Assembly: GCA_963751695.1 (NCBI GenBank)
Contig: CAVVVP010000002.1
Coordinates: 248,001-312,000 of the forward strand
Direction of reading: 5' to 3'
Length of the DNA stretch: 64,000 bases
DNA from: SZUA-22 sp963751695
GTDB lineage: Bacteria > Bacteroidota > Ignavibacteria > Ignavibacteriales > Melioribacteraceae
Made by a program: the position numbers and the translations under genes. Of the stretch, positions 1 to 9,067 are shown piece after piece. Within the stretch, counting starts at the first letter, position 1. Every line of letters starts with the position of its first letter. Below the pieces are notes generated by a model that was given only the letters and a program-made list of their open reading frames with translations, was not told the origin of the DNA and ran no database searches.

Positions 1-220
1 TTATAAACTCTTCAACCAAAGTTTCGGGATATTTTGCGGGATGAAGAATTTCATTATCTTTTCTTCGAGGAGGTCTATGAATGAACCATGACTTTGTAAA
101 CTTTATCCACTCTTTTCCGGTAAGATCGTTTAATTTATTCAATAAACTTAATCTGCCACGTTCACCAAGATCTATATATTTGTTACTATTATTTTTTTTC
201 AAATTGTCAACAAATCTAAT
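1..220 (-). CDS. DNA methyltransferase, N-terminal part (runs off left edge)
   Basis: This is the amino-terminal ~73 codons of a minus-strand gene that continues past position 1. The visible protein contains LGERGRLSLLNKLNDLTG, EWIKFTKSWF, and HPAKYPETLVEEFI at the cut edge. The HPAK(Y/F)PE segment, followed by a region that would bind the cofactor, is typical of N4/N6 (beta-class-like) DNA methyltransferases, so adenine or cytosine methylation of DNA is the likely activity. No catalytic DPPY/SPPY motif is visible because it lies outside. The reading frame has no ATG. The candidates are an ATT at 218-220, which shares its last T with the TAG stop of the upstream acetyltransferase and has AGAAG a few bases before it, or a TTG at 200-202 with no clear ribosome site. 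I give the longer form. Whether a restriction enzyme accompanies it cannot be seen. Confidence 0.6.
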   Translation of the reverse strand, partial: MRFVDNLKKNNSNKYIDLGERGRLSLLNKLNDLTGKEWIKFTKSWFIHRPPRRKDNEILHPAKYPETLVEEFI

Positions 221-1118
221 TCAATTTCTTCTCATATCTCCAGAAAACTCGGTCGACTTTTGAATTTATATAATGCATGTAAAAGGGAATGTGAGCAACC
301 CAAGGAATGATTGCCTCATTGTATCCATATCCTTTCATATCTTTTAAACATCTTCTTAAAAGAATTCCACCAACACCTTTTCCCCTTGCAGCTTCAGTTG
401 TTCCAACTGGCCCGAACCAAGGCAGACCTGGATTATTAGAACTATGAGCTGAAAATGCAATGATCTCGCCATCCAATTTAGCTATGTGCAGAGAGACCGG
501 ATTATTTTCTAAAGCATTCCCAATTTCAAATCGCCAAGCTGCAAAGTTTATATCTGCCCAATCCATTAAATCATTATGATCATCGTTATTTGCTCTTCGA
601 ATTTCAATGTTCAATTCTTTAACTCTTCTTTCTTCTGATTCTGTATTGAAATCTCTAGAGTTAAGATCACAGATTAAATTTGCTGCGTCACCGATTTTAA
701 CATAATCCATGCGTTCAAAGAAAGCGACTGCTTCTGTGTAAAATGGATCTATCCCAGGCATATAATAATTAGGCCAAGATTCAATTAACCGGATTGAAGA
801 TACTTTTTTTTCTGAAATTCCCTTTTCAATTGAATTATAAATTTCCCTAGCAATTCCCTTTCTTCGATTGTCTGGATGAACAACAAGGAATTTTATATAT
901 CCAACATTTTCTTCTTCCCTTTCACGAATCACACCCATTCCAAATGCAACAAGTTTTTCATCAAGAGAAACAGCAAGGCATAATTCTGGATTTTGCTTCA
1001 TATCATCAATTACATTTTCATTTAAAAGTTCAGAAGTAAATTTATCCCTTGGCATGGAAACATTGAAAAGTTCAACTAATTCTTGTAATTGATCTTTTGC
1101 GAATTGTTTGGTTATCAT
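216..1118 (-). CDS. Tandem GNAT-family N-acetyltransferase
   Basis: A 300-residue protein with two GNAT folds. The first (about residues 1-150) carries the acetyl-CoA pyrophosphate-binding segment VVHPDNRRKGIAREIY near residue 80. The second (about 165-300) has a weaker counterpart, TTEAARGKGVGGILLRR near residue 240. Tandem GNATs of this size usually keep one catalytic domain, and the canonical R/Q-x-x-G-x-G/A signature is present in both here. The enzyme should transfer an acetyl group from acetyl-CoA to an amine in the cytoplasm; the substrate is unknown. It lies 11 bp downstream of a secreted protein gene, and its stop overlaps the presumed start of the methyltransferase, so the three could be co-transcribed. 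Confidence 0.8.
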   Translation of the reverse strand: MITKQFAKDQLQELVELFNVSMPRDKFTSELLNENVIDDMKQNPELCLAVSLDEKLVAFGMGVIREREEENVGYIKFLVVHPDNRRKGIAREIYNSIEKGISEKKVSSIRLIESWPNYYMPGIDPFYTEAVAFFERMDYVKIGDAANLICDLNSRDFNTESEERRVKELNIEIRRANNDDHNDLMDWADINFAAWRFEIGNALENNPVSLHIAKLDGEIIAFSAHSSNNPGLPWFGPVGTTEAARGKGVGGILLRRCLKDMKGYGYNEAIIPWVAHIPFYMHYINSKVDRVFWRYEKKLN

Positions 1119-1129
1119 ATTCTTAACAA

Positions 1130-1951
1130 TTATAAGTTGAATGAAAAAACGCTTGTGAATAATCCAATTGATATACCATGAAAATCTTGATAGTTGCTGC
1201 TCATATTAAAATTATATCTATATCTAAGATAAAGAGTGAAAGAGTCATAAAATTCAAATAATCCAAATGAAATTTCCGGACTGATTCCGTAAAAACCACT
1301 GAAATTTGTGGTCAGATTCAATCCGGGCGAAATATATTCAATCAGATCGATCTGAAATATCTGCTTATATCCAAATCTTAGATAATTTCTTTTTTCTGCT
1401 TCGAAAATATAAGAATATTCCAGCGAAATATATCCCTTTGGAAAATTATAACCTCTACCATAAAATGAAATTATTGGAAATTCTTTTGTTATTGAAATAA
1501 ATCCACCATTAACATCAAATACATACGCAGGTAATGGTAACAAAAACAATACTCCTCCCATACAGACATCGAAAATATTATTTTTGTACTTCATTTCAAG
1601 TTCAAATTCTGCCGGAAGATAAAGATCGTAAATCTCGCTGCTCTTTAATATCCCAGATCTATTTTCAACTTCAACTTCATATGAAATTATTGAAGAATCA
1701 GCATTTAGCGAGTCGAGTGATATCTCAAATTTATGTTCATCTGATCGTTCTGTGGATACTAAAAATGGTTGATTATTATTGAAAACAATTTTGGATTTAA
1801 CACTATCACTTGTAAAAAAAGTTATCTTAACTTTATATGGTGACTCTGGTGTAACATATGAATCAATTATAAATATATCTGTCTCTTCAACTTGTCCAAA
1901 TACAACATATGTAAGCAAAAAAATATAAAATGCGACCAGATTTTTTTTCAT
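1130..1951 (-). CDS. Secreted protein with beta-barrel-like C-terminal half, unknown function
   Basis: I do not recognise a family for this 273-residue protein. It begins with a classical signal peptide (lysines, hydrophobic stretch, cleavage likely after VVFG-Q near residue 19-20). Residues 25-115 look like an immunoglobulin-like beta domain (YKVKITFFTSDSVKSKIVF, SYEVEVENRSG). From about residue 125 on there are alternating aromatic/hydrophobic strands (YISLEYSYIF, LRFGYKQIFQI, FTLYLRYRYNF), and the protein ends on SFNL. This suggests a small outer-membrane barrel or barrel-associated protein. It is transcribed divergently from uvrC across about 107 bp. Confidence 0.6.
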   Translation of the reverse strand: MKKNLVAFYIFLLTYVVFGQVEETDIFIIDSYVTPESPYKVKITFFTSDSVKSKIVFNNNQPFLVSTERSDEHKFEISLDSLNADSSIISYEVEVENRSGILKSSEIYDLYLPAEFELEMKYKNNIFDVCMGGVLFLLPLPAYVFDVNGGFISITKEFPIISFYGRGYNFPKGYISLEYSYIFEAEKRNYLRFGYKQIFQIDLIEYISPGLNLTTNFSGFYGISPEISFGLFEFYDSFTLYLRYRYNFNMSSNYQDFHGISIGLFTSVFSFNL

Positions 1952-2030
1952 AAATCAAAATTACTTTTTTTTGATAACAATTGTCAGTTAGTGGAAGCAA
2001 CTTAGCATAGTTATCATTTCCTAAAATTGT

Positions 2031-2038
2031 TATCTTTG
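2031..2038 (+). promoter_or_regulatory. Bacteroidota-type -7 promoter element upstream of uvrC (candidate)
   Basis: TATCTTTG matches the TAnnTTTG -7 consensus known for Bacteroidota primary sigma factors. It lies 20 bp before the uvrC start, which would give a very short leader. A convincing -33 TTTG partner is not evident, so this is only a candidate. Confidence 0.3.
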
Positions 2039-2058
2039 CAAGAAGATAGCATCAGTTT

Positions 2059-3903
2059 ATGCCCTTAAATGATAAAAAAATATCAGAAAGCCTTAAGGAA
2101 AAATTAAAATCAATTCCTGCACTTCCAGGCATTTATCAATTCAAAGATAAGAATGGTAAGATTATTTATGTCGGGAAAGGGAAAAATCTTAGAAACCGCG
2201 TCCGTTCCTATTTTCACTCAAACGTAGATTCTCCCAAAACATTGGCTTTAGTAAAAAAGGTGAAGGATTTCCAACTTATAATAACTGATAACGAGGTTGA
2301 AGCATTAGTGCTTGAAAACAATCTTATAAAAGAACTGAAACCTCGGTACAATGTAAATCTAAAAGATGATAAAACCTTCCCTTATATTCGAGTAACTAAC
2401 GAACCTTATCCTCAGATCTTTTCAACTAGACAGGTCGTCAGAGATGGATCTAAATATTTTGGTCCATATACTAACGTTCGTGATATGAAGCAATCACTGA
2501 GGATGATAAATCAGACTTTTAGGATTAGAAGCTGCAAATATTTTATTGATCAAGATTCGATTGATAAAGGAAAAGTAAGTTTATGTCTCGACTATCACAT
2601 TAAAAAATGTGATGGTCCCTGTGAGGGTTTAATAACTGAAGCGGATTATAACACGATGGTCAGCAGGGTTATCAAAGTTTTGAAGGGAAAAACAGATGAT
2701 ATAATTATAGAACTTAAAACTGAAATGCAATACCATTCAGAAAATATGGATTTTGAAAAAGCGGCACATATTAGGGACATGATTGATAAACTACAAGTTT
2801 ACGCTTCAAAGCAAAAAATGATCTCAATAGACTTTGGAGATCGCGATATCATTAGCGCTGCGATGGAAGGCAAGGATGTAGCATGCACGATTCTTAATAT
2901 TCGAAATGGCAGACTAATCGGTGAGAAACGGTTTAAGTTTTCAGCTGAACCTGAAGATGACTTAAAGGAAGTCTATTCAGCAATTATTAGATTCTACTAT
3001 AATGAATATGTAGAAATTCCTAGGGAAATAGTGATAGAAAGTATTCCATCTGAAAAAGATACATTACTTGAATGGTTGAATTCAAAAGCGGATAGAAAAG
3101 TTAAATTCGTCGTTCCGAAAATTAAAAGTGATGCAAAATCAATTTTGAATATGTGCAAACAGAATGCAATACTTCAGCTAAAAGAGATCCAATTGCAGAA
3201 AATGAAAAAGGAAGGAAATCTTCCATATGTCCTCTCTGCACTGAAGCGTGATTTGAGACTAAATGTGCTTCCTCAAAAAATAGAATGTTTTGATATTTCG
3301 CATATTCAAGGCTCTGATGCTGTAGCAAGTATGGTTGTCTTTGTTGATGGAAAACCGAAGAAAAGTCTTTATCGGAAATTCATAATTCGTGATGTTGATG
3401 GTGTTGATGATTTTGCCAGCATGAGAGAGGTTATAAAACGAAGATATTCCAGATTGAAAGAAGAAAATGAAATCTTACCAGACCTGATTATGGTGGATGG
3501 TGGTAAAGGACAGCTTTCAAGTGCTGTTGAAATTCTAACTGAAATCGGTTTCGTTAACTATAATATTATTGGACTTGCCAAGAGATTAGAAGAAATCTTT
3601 TTCCCAGGAAATCCGGAAGCACAAACAATTCCAAAAACATCATCAAGTTTGAAACTGCTTCAACACTTGAGAGATGAAGCCCACCGATTTGCAATCACCT
3701 TCCATCGTGAAAGAAGAAGTAAAAGAACTTTTAGAACTGAGTTAACAGATATAAATGGGATTGGCCCAAAAGTGGCGGAAAAGTTATTGACTCATTTTCA
3801 AAGTGTGTCAGTAATAAAAAAACAAAAACTTAAAGAAATTTCTAAAGTAGTTGGAAACGCAAAAGCAAAGCTTGTAGCAGAATATTTTAATAATACTGAC
3901 TAA
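2059..3903 (+). CDS. uvrC: UvrABC excinuclease subunit C
   Basis: The 614-residue UvrC makes the 3' and 5' incisions around bulky DNA lesions in nucleotide excision repair. Order of parts: GIY-YIG nuclease (residues ~15-100; PGIYQFKDKNGKIIYVGKGK), a Cys-rich linker (RSCKYFIDQD...CLDYHIKKCDGPC, ~165-195), a UVR/UvrB-binding helix pair (~205-240, MDFEKAAHIRDMIDKL), the RNase H-like C-terminal nuclease (~380-545; FDISHIQG, MVDGGKGQ, and the conserved DEAHRFAITFHR), and a helix-hairpin-helix pair at the end (INGIGPKVAEKLL). Length and motifs are normal. It is monocistronic and converges with the NhaC gene, whose stop overlaps the uvrC stop by 4 bp. Confidence 0.97.
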   Translation: MPLNDKKISESLKEKLKSIPALPGIYQFKDKNGKIIYVGKGKNLRNRVRSYFHSNVDSPKTLALVKKVKDFQLIITDNEVEALVLENNLIKELKPRYNVNLKDDKTFPYIRVTNEPYPQIFSTRQVVRDGSKYFGPYTNVRDMKQSLRMINQTFRIRSCKYFIDQDSIDKGKVSLCLDYHIKKCDGPCEGLITEADYNTMVSRVIKVLKGKTDDIIIELKTEMQYHSENMDFEKAAHIRDMIDKLQVYASKQKMISIDFGDRDIISAAMEGKDVACTILNIRNGRLIGEKRFKFSAEPEDDLKEVYSAIIRFYYNEYVEIPREIVIESIPSEKDTLLEWLNSKADRKVKFVVPKIKSDAKSILNMCKQNAILQLKEIQLQKMKKEGNLPYVLSALKRDLRLNVLPQKIECFDISHIQGSDAVASMVVFVDGKPKKSLYRKFIIRDVDGVDDFASMREVIKRRYSRLKEENEILPDLIMVDGGKGQLSSAVEILTEIGFVNYNIIGLAKRLEEIFFPGNPEAQTIPKTSSSLKLLQHLRDEAHRFAITFHRERRSKRTFRTELTDINGIGPKVAEKLLTHFQSVSVIKKQKLKEISKVVGNAKAKLVAEYFNNTD

Positions 3904-5786
3904 TTTTTCAATTCAAACTGATCTGTTCGCTTACCAACAAAGAATAATAATCCGATGAGGACAATAAAAATGAGAGTTAAAGAGATAAAAGGATTTAATC
4001 CGTATGCGCTTGGTATGTATCCTAGAACTATGGCTAATATCCCCACAAGTATCGCATAAGGGAGTTGGGTGCGAACATGATCAATATGATTGCATTTTGA
4101 AGCAAGGGAGCTTAGAACCGTTGTATCAGCGATTGGAGAACAATGATCACCAAACACAGATCCAGCAAGTACTGAACTAATTACTCCGTACATTATAATT
4201 TGGAGATCGTTTGAAACCAGTTCAGAATTTATTCCGATCTTGTGAGTTAGAGGAATTACAATAGGCATTACAATAGCCATAGTTCCCCAACTTGTACCAG
4301 TAGAGAATCCTATGACTGCACAAATTATAAAAACAAACGCTGGTAAAAACCTCGGATTTACAGAATCACTTAAAAGTGACACAACATAATCCGCAGTTTT
4401 AAGATCGTTTGTAATTCCGCTAATTGCCCAAGCAAAAACTAAAATTAACACTGCAGTAAACATCGATTTTATACCCTTCTCCCAAGCTAATAATGCATCA
4501 TGAAGATTAATAATTCGCTGAATTACTGACATAAAAATCGCAGCAATCGAAGCAATCAAACTTGCCCACAATAATGAAGAGTATGCGTCTGCATGATTAA
4601 TAATATTCTGTAATGAAAAATCCGAAATACCTTCAGACTGTAAACTAATAATACCCGTATAGAATAATCCAACAATAGTTCCAAACAAGATTATCATGAT
4701 TGGGATTGCACCATTATACCATCTTGGTTTTTTTTCTAATGAGTTATTTTCAATATCACTAACATTTCCTTCAGTTTCCATCTCATCGTTTGACACCTTT
4801 CCAGTAGTTCTTGCTCTCTTTTCAGCTTTATACATTTGCCCAAAATCTCTCTGCATGTAAGAAGTCAGAAATACGAAAAATATTGCTGCTATTGGATAAA
4901 AGCTATATGGAATTGATCTTAGAAATACATCATAGGCATTTTGTTCTGAGCCAATTATTTTCAGTCCATCACCTATAAGCCCAACTTCGTAACCAATCCA
5001 AGTACTAATTAGAAAAACACTCGCAACAGGAGCTGCAGTTGAATCAACAATGTAAGCAAGTTTTTCCCTTGATATTCTTAGCTTATCAGTGATCGGTCTC
5101 ATCATATTTCCTATGATAAGTGAATTAGCATAGTCATCAAAAAAGATTACGACACCCATCAACCAACTCGAAATCATACCACTTTTAGCAGTCTTTGCTA
5201 ATTTTGTAATTTGCTTTGCTAGTCCATTTGTTCCACCATTTTTGGAGATGACACCAACTACACCTCCTATCAACAAAGTAAATACGATAATAAACATATG
5301 ATCCCTGTCAATAAGAACTTCCAGCATTATTGTGTCGGCAAATCTGAGAAAGGCAGTAAGAGGATTAAAGTCATAGTAAATAAGTGCACCAGAAAATATT
5401 CCAATTGATAGTGAAACCACAACTTGTCTTAGAACCAATGCCAAAATAATAGCTAGTAATGGGGGTATTAATGAAAGCCAACCTGGAATTACTCTAATAT
5501 GATTTGTTACAGATGGTTCAATACTATTCTTAACTTCATAATTTCTAGATTCATTTATTACTATTTCTTCATCAATTTTTCCGTTTACTACATCAAGGCT
5601 AAATGAATAAGCCTTGCTCTTGCTTTGAAAAACTATCTGAACTGTTTTAACCGTATCTGGAATATTTTCTGTGTATAAACTAATTGAAACATTACTTAGC
5701 GCAATCTTAGGAACCTCTATCGTCTGAGCAAACAGAAGTTTTGCAGAGATCAGGAAAGCTAAAACAAGAAATGTGCGTTTAATCAA
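3900..5786 (-). CDS. NhaC-family Na+/H+ antiporter with signal peptide and extra N-terminal domain
   Basis: The 628-residue membrane protein exchanges Na+ (or another cation or organic acid) for protons across the inner membrane. Residues from about 100 onward form the antiporter with many membrane helices. NhaC-family signatures include GVVIFFDDYANSLIIGNMMRP (about residue 210-230), GFSTGTSWGTMAIVMPI and VFGDHCSPIADTTVLSS. Residues 1-20 are a cleavable-type signal peptide (LISAKLLFA-Q), and residues 21-95 form a beta-rich domain placed outside the membrane, which ordinary NhaC proteins lack. A hydrophilic loop near residues 330-355 separates helix groups. Which ion or substrate is moved cannot be told from sequence. 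Confidence 0.88.
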   Translation of the reverse strand: MIKRTFLVLAFLISAKLLFAQTIEVPKIALSNVSISLYTENIPDTVKTVQIVFQSKSKAYSFSLDVVNGKIDEEIVINESRNYEVKNSIEPSVTNHIRVIPGWLSLIPPLLAIILALVLRQVVVSLSIGIFSGALIYYDFNPLTAFLRFADTIMLEVLIDRDHMFIIVFTLLIGGVVGVISKNGGTNGLAKQITKLAKTAKSGMISSWLMGVVIFFDDYANSLIIGNMMRPITDKLRISREKLAYIVDSTAAPVASVFLISTWIGYEVGLIGDGLKIIGSEQNAYDVFLRSIPYSFYPIAAIFFVFLTSYMQRDFGQMYKAEKRARTTGKVSNDEMETEGNVSDIENNSLEKKPRWYNGAIPIMIILFGTIVGLFYTGIISLQSEGISDFSLQNIINHADAYSSLLWASLIASIAAIFMSVIQRIINLHDALLAWEKGIKSMFTAVLILVFAWAISGITNDLKTADYVVSLLSDSVNPRFLPAFVFIICAVIGFSTGTSWGTMAIVMPIVIPLTHKIGINSELVSNDLQIIMYGVISSVLAGSVFGDHCSPIADTTVLSSLASKCNHIDHVRTQLPYAILVGILAIVLGYIPSAYGLNPFISLTLIFIVLIGLLFFVGKRTDQFELKN

Positions 5787-5893
5787 AATGATTTTTTATA
5801 TATGAATAGATAAAAGTATTAGTTGTAATATATTAACTAAAGATGAAAGTTGTAAAGCTAAAAGTTGTAATTATCTATGAAGAATATTAAAAA

Positions 5894-5988
5894 TGCCAAG
5901 CTAACTAACTACACAAATTGAATACTGACCGCTGCTTCCTCTCGGACCTGACGGAGTTGGGTACCAACCTGTTAGTTAGCGCTTGGCA
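5894..5988 (-). ncRNA. ffs: Signal recognition particle RNA (small bacterial 4.5S type)
   Basis: Read on the minus strand, this 95-nt segment carries the SRP core GTCAGGTCCGAGAGGAAGCA followed by GCGGTCAG. That is the helix-8 region that binds Ffh, with a GNRA-type GAGA tetraloop where E. coli has GGAA. The two ends pair (TGCCAAGCGCTAACTAAC with GTTAGTTAGCTTGGCA), giving the long rod of the short SRP RNA. The terminal stem is followed by TTTTT, so it probably also ends transcription. A -10-like TTTAAT (5994-5999) sits just upstream. The RNA works with Ffh to target nascent membrane proteins. It lies between a glycosyltransferase and the NhaC gene. Confidence 0.95.
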
Positions 5989-6032
5989 AACTCATTAAAA
6001 TTTGGATTGAAAATATATAGAAATTTTAGTGG

Positions 6033-7154
6033 CTAAACAATGAAGAGATACTTTACTTTTTCGTACTCTTTTTCCCAATTTAATTCAGCAGAAGCGGATT
6101 TGCAGTTTTTGCTATACTTTTTAAAATCCTCATCTGCTGTTGAAAATTCTTCAAGTACTTCTATTAAATGATTTTCGTTATTCATATCTACAACTCTTCC
6201 AACATTATAGTCTTCAACAATTTTTTTCATTTGCGGAAGATCGCTGCAAAAAACTGGAACTTCAGCCATGATATATTCAAAAAGTTTATTCGGTAGAGCA
6301 TAGTAGTAACTCTTGCTTATATTTTCAATTAAAGTTAGTCCAATATCCGCTGCAGCAGTATAGTCAATTAATTCTGATTGAATTATTGTACCAAGAAAAT
6401 GTACTCGATCATTTACACGAAGATTCTGAGCAACTTTCTCATATTGCGTTTGAAATGGACCTGAGCCAAGCACAATAAGATGATACCCGCTAACTTTTGA
6501 TATTGCTTCTAATATTGGTGTAAATCCACGACCTTCAAGAATCACACCTTGATAAAGCAAAATTTTATCATCTTGTGGTATATTTAATTTTAATCTAAGA
6601 TTTATTCTATTCTCAGATTTTTTGTAGAGAGGCAAGTTGCGAATAACTACAGTGTTGGTTATGCCATAATACTCTTGAAGAAAATCAGCATCTCCTTCAC
6701 CAGTAACCAGAACATTATTGGTCATTTTAATAAATATTTTTTCAATAAATCTGATTATCAATTGGAGAAGCACTTTGTTTCGCAGACCTCCGAGGAATGC
6801 ATAGAATTCACGGCTGTTATAATATAGTTTTGCTTTTCTAATTTTGGCAAAAAAACAGACTAAGGGAAGTGTATAAATATCTTCAGCAATATAAATCTGA
6901 GAATTAGTTTTGTATAGTTCATTGAAAAGAATTCTTAAAAAATTAAAATAATAGTGAATCGAGCTTTTGCTTTTATTCAATTTGTGTATGGCTGTTTTTC
7001 CAAGAATTGTTTGAAAACTTGGAGTTGTCCAGTCAAAAGAAATCACCTTTACATCAGATCCATCTTGTCTTAGTGAACTAGATAGATTTGTAACACGTGT
7101 ATCATGGTTTGCATTTCCTAAAAAAGCGATTGTTATAGATTTCTGAAAGTTCAA
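6033..7154 (-). CDS. Glycosyltransferase family 4
   Basis: A 373-residue GT-B-fold enzyme that should move a sugar from a nucleotide-sugar donor to a lipid or glycan acceptor in the cytoplasm. The N-terminal acceptor domain (1-170) begins with ITIAFLGNANHDTRV. The C-terminal donor domain has LLYQGVILEGRGFTPILEAI (about residue 200), LIVLGSGPFQ, and the E-x7-E type motif EYIMAEVPVFCSDLPQMKKIVE's core (about 290-310). No membrane helix is evident. It is the last gene of the operon that starts with the lipoprotein at 12821, 17 bp after a FemAB-like gene, so its product may decorate a surface or secreted molecule of that operon. The substrate is unknown. Confidence 0.85.
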   Translation of the reverse strand: MNFQKSITIAFLGNANHDTRVTNLSSSLRQDGSDVKVISFDWTTPSFQTILGKTAIHKLNKSKSSIHYYFNFLRILFNELYKTNSQIYIAEDIYTLPLVCFFAKIRKAKLYYNSREFYAFLGGLRNKVLLQLIIRFIEKIFIKMTNNVLVTGEGDADFLQEYYGITNTVVIRNLPLYKKSENRINLRLKLNIPQDDKILLYQGVILEGRGFTPILEAISKVSGYHLIVLGSGPFQTQYEKVAQNLRVNDRVHFLGTIIQSELIDYTAAADIGLTLIENISKSYYYALPNKLFEYIMAEVPVFCSDLPQMKKIVEDYNVGRVVDMNNENHLIEVLEEFSTADEDFKKYSKNCKSASAELNWEKEYEKVKYLFIV

Positions 7155-7171
7155 TTCAATTTGAAAAAGAT

Positions 7172-8131
7172 TTATAATTTAATACTGAGTGTATTTCGCA
7201 TAACTGTTTTAGCATCGAATTTCTCTTTGAAATCGATCAGTCCCAAACTTGGTGTCATAGGATTTTCTGCTTTTGTATCTTGAGACACACCAATATCGAC
7301 ATAGCTGTAATTGTTATCAGTTGAATAATTAACAACTTCATACATGATTCGATGAATTGGTTTAAGATACTCATAATTATAGTCGAGCATATTATAAAAA
7401 CACAAAGCACACGTTCTATTTACAAAAAACATCAGAGAACCCGCTATTGGAACATCCTTGTAATAAACCATAAACAACTTGATGTTTTCTGGGAGAAGTT
7501 CCTTCAGCTTTAATAGCTCTTCAAGTGAATGAGTTGGCTTTACTTCATGCTTCGCTTTGTTTTTGAGAAGAATTGGATAGAATTGATCATATCTATCATT
7601 GATCTCAACTCGTACATCTGAGTTTCGAAAAGTTTTTCTAACGTTCCTTCTTACTGTCGGTTGGAATCTGGAAATTATATCCTCATCCTTATCTAATTTA
7701 ATGGCACTAGATATATAATGAAGTGAGTATTTAAACCCCAGCCAGAGCATAGCAAAATCTAAGTTTTGATTTGGCTTATTCTCATAAACAACCGGAGCAG
7801 CTGTTAATTCAATCTCCTTTATTCCATTTTCTTCAGCATATTCTAGAAGAGTGGAGATTATTTCGAGAGCATTGTTGAACTTTATATCTTGGGTAACTAT
7901 TGAGCCGTAACTTGCTCCTATGGGAGATTCAAATTTGTCTCCAATCATTGCTCCAGGTAGAAGTGCAGTAATCTCATCATTTTCTAGAAATATCAGATGA
8001 TTGAACTTAAACTTATCTAGTGCGTGATAATCGAAGAATTTTTGGAGGTGAAACATAGTTCCATTATTGGATTCAAGAACAAAATTATCCCACTTTTCTT
8101 TCCATTCTGGAGTGTATTGAATAATTTCCAT
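7172..8131 (-). CDS. FemAB-like GNAT-fold transferase
   Basis: A 319-residue protein resembling the FemAB/peptidoglycan-bridge and BioF2-like acetyltransferase group: MFHLQKFFDYHALDKF near the start, RNVRKTFRNSDVRVEI in the middle, and a second GNAT half with PIAGSLMFFVNRTCALCFYN followed by YVDIGVSQD. Members use aminoacyl-tRNA or acyl-CoA to modify cell-envelope molecules; the substrate here is unknown. Tryptophan and aromatic residues around 240-260 fit the second GNAT core. It sits between two PorV-like barrel genes and a glycosyltransferase, which suggests envelope modification linked to T9SS cargo (inference). Confidence 0.72.
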   Translation of the reverse strand: MEIIQYTPEWKEKWDNFVLESNNGTMFHLQKFFDYHALDKFKFNHLIFLENDEITALLPGAMIGDKFESPIGASYGSIVTQDIKFNNALEIISTLLEYAEENGIKEIELTAAPVVYENKPNQNLDFAMLWLGFKYSLHYISSAIKLDKDEDIISRFQPTVRRNVRKTFRNSDVRVEINDRYDQFYPILLKNKAKHEVKPTHSLEELLKLKELLPENIKLFMVYYKDVPIAGSLMFFVNRTCALCFYNMLDYNYEYLKPIHRIMYEVVNYSTDNNYSYVDIGVSQDTKAENPMTPSLGLIDFKEKFDAKTVMRNTLSIKL

Positions 8132-8144
8132 AAACGAAAATAGA

Positions 8145-9056
8145 TCAATTAAACGAATACATCAAGGATATTGTATGAGCTGAACCAAGTCCATAAGAAT
8201 AAGGAGTAAAAGCATAATCAAAATTTAGTCCTTCCCAATTTAGTCCTAATCCAGTTGTAAGACCTTTGGATTCGTACCCTGACATATATCCTAATCTTAT
8301 CGCTAAAAATTGATCATAATAAAACTCTGTTCCAGCATGTAGATGTATGTCATCAGTTTCAAGATACTTCTGAACTCCCCCAACTAAAGCTAACTCAGAG
8401 TTAACCGATTCAAATGGTAAACCATAAGAAACCCCAAATCTAAAATCTGTTGGCAATTCAGTTGATTGGGCTCTTAGCTCAGAGACTGACCCAATATTCT
8501 TTATAGAAACACCAACATCCAGTCTATCAATTAAATCGAGGTAACTTAAACCAAAATCGAATGCCCAGCCAGTTGATTCGTCAGAGAATAAATTTTCGCA
8601 TAAATATTTGAGTGTCATACCAAATGAAAGATTTTCGTAAACTCTAAATCCAGTTGACAAACTTGTGAAGAGATAGCTAGCATTGAATGTTGATTGCGGT
8701 TCTCCAGGCTTTGTTCTAATCTCAATATCACTAATTGATGTTGTATTAAGTCCAAAAACTAGTGGTAATCCCCAAAGTGAAAAACTTGCACCTAGCAGTT
8801 GAGTTGACATATCTTGAATAGAACTGATGTGAGTTAGCATAAGCTGTGGCCCGCTATATTGGGATAGAAGTGCTGGATTGTAGTTCAAAGCTGTAAGATC
8901 ATTAACGCCAACCACTCCAAGATCACTCATTGCAATATTTTTTGCACCAAAACCGAGTTTTAAGAATGACATTCCAGTTTTACCAGCAGTTTGAGCAAGA
9001 ACAACATTACCAGTTATCAATAAAACAATAAAAATATTTTTCATACTATAATTCAT
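8145..9056 (-). CDS. PorV/PorQ-family outer-membrane barrel protein (first paralog)
   Basis: A 303-residue barrel with a signal peptide ending VVLAQ. The mature start GKTGMSFLKLGFGAKNIAMSD, followed by DLTALNYNPALL, is the hallmark of the PorV/PorQ family (FadL-like barrels of T9SS). The rest is amphipathic beta strands ending on SLMYSFN, a normal outer-membrane C-terminus. In characterised systems PorV shuttles cargo from the translocon to the PorU sortase, and PorQ is a related component. This copy is shorter than the PorV at 50.6-51.7 kb and lies 11 bp after another paralog. It probably serves the cargo encoded upstream. An internal ATG four codons in is an alternative start. Confidence 0.83.
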   Translation of the reverse strand: MNYSMKNIFIVLLITGNVVLAQTAGKTGMSFLKLGFGAKNIAMSDLGVVGVNDLTALNYNPALLSQYSGPQLMLTHISSIQDMSTQLLGASFSLWGLPLVFGLNTTSISDIEIRTKPGEPQSTFNASYLFTSLSTGFRVYENLSFGMTLKYLCENLFSDESTGWAFDFGLSYLDLIDRLDVGVSIKNIGSVSELRAQSTELPTDFRFGVSYGLPFESVNSELALVGGVQKYLETDDIHLHAGTEFYYDQFLAIRLGYMSGYESKGLTTGLGLNWEGLNFDYAFTPYSYGLGSAHTISLMYSFN

Positions 9057-9067
9057 TTATCTTAACA

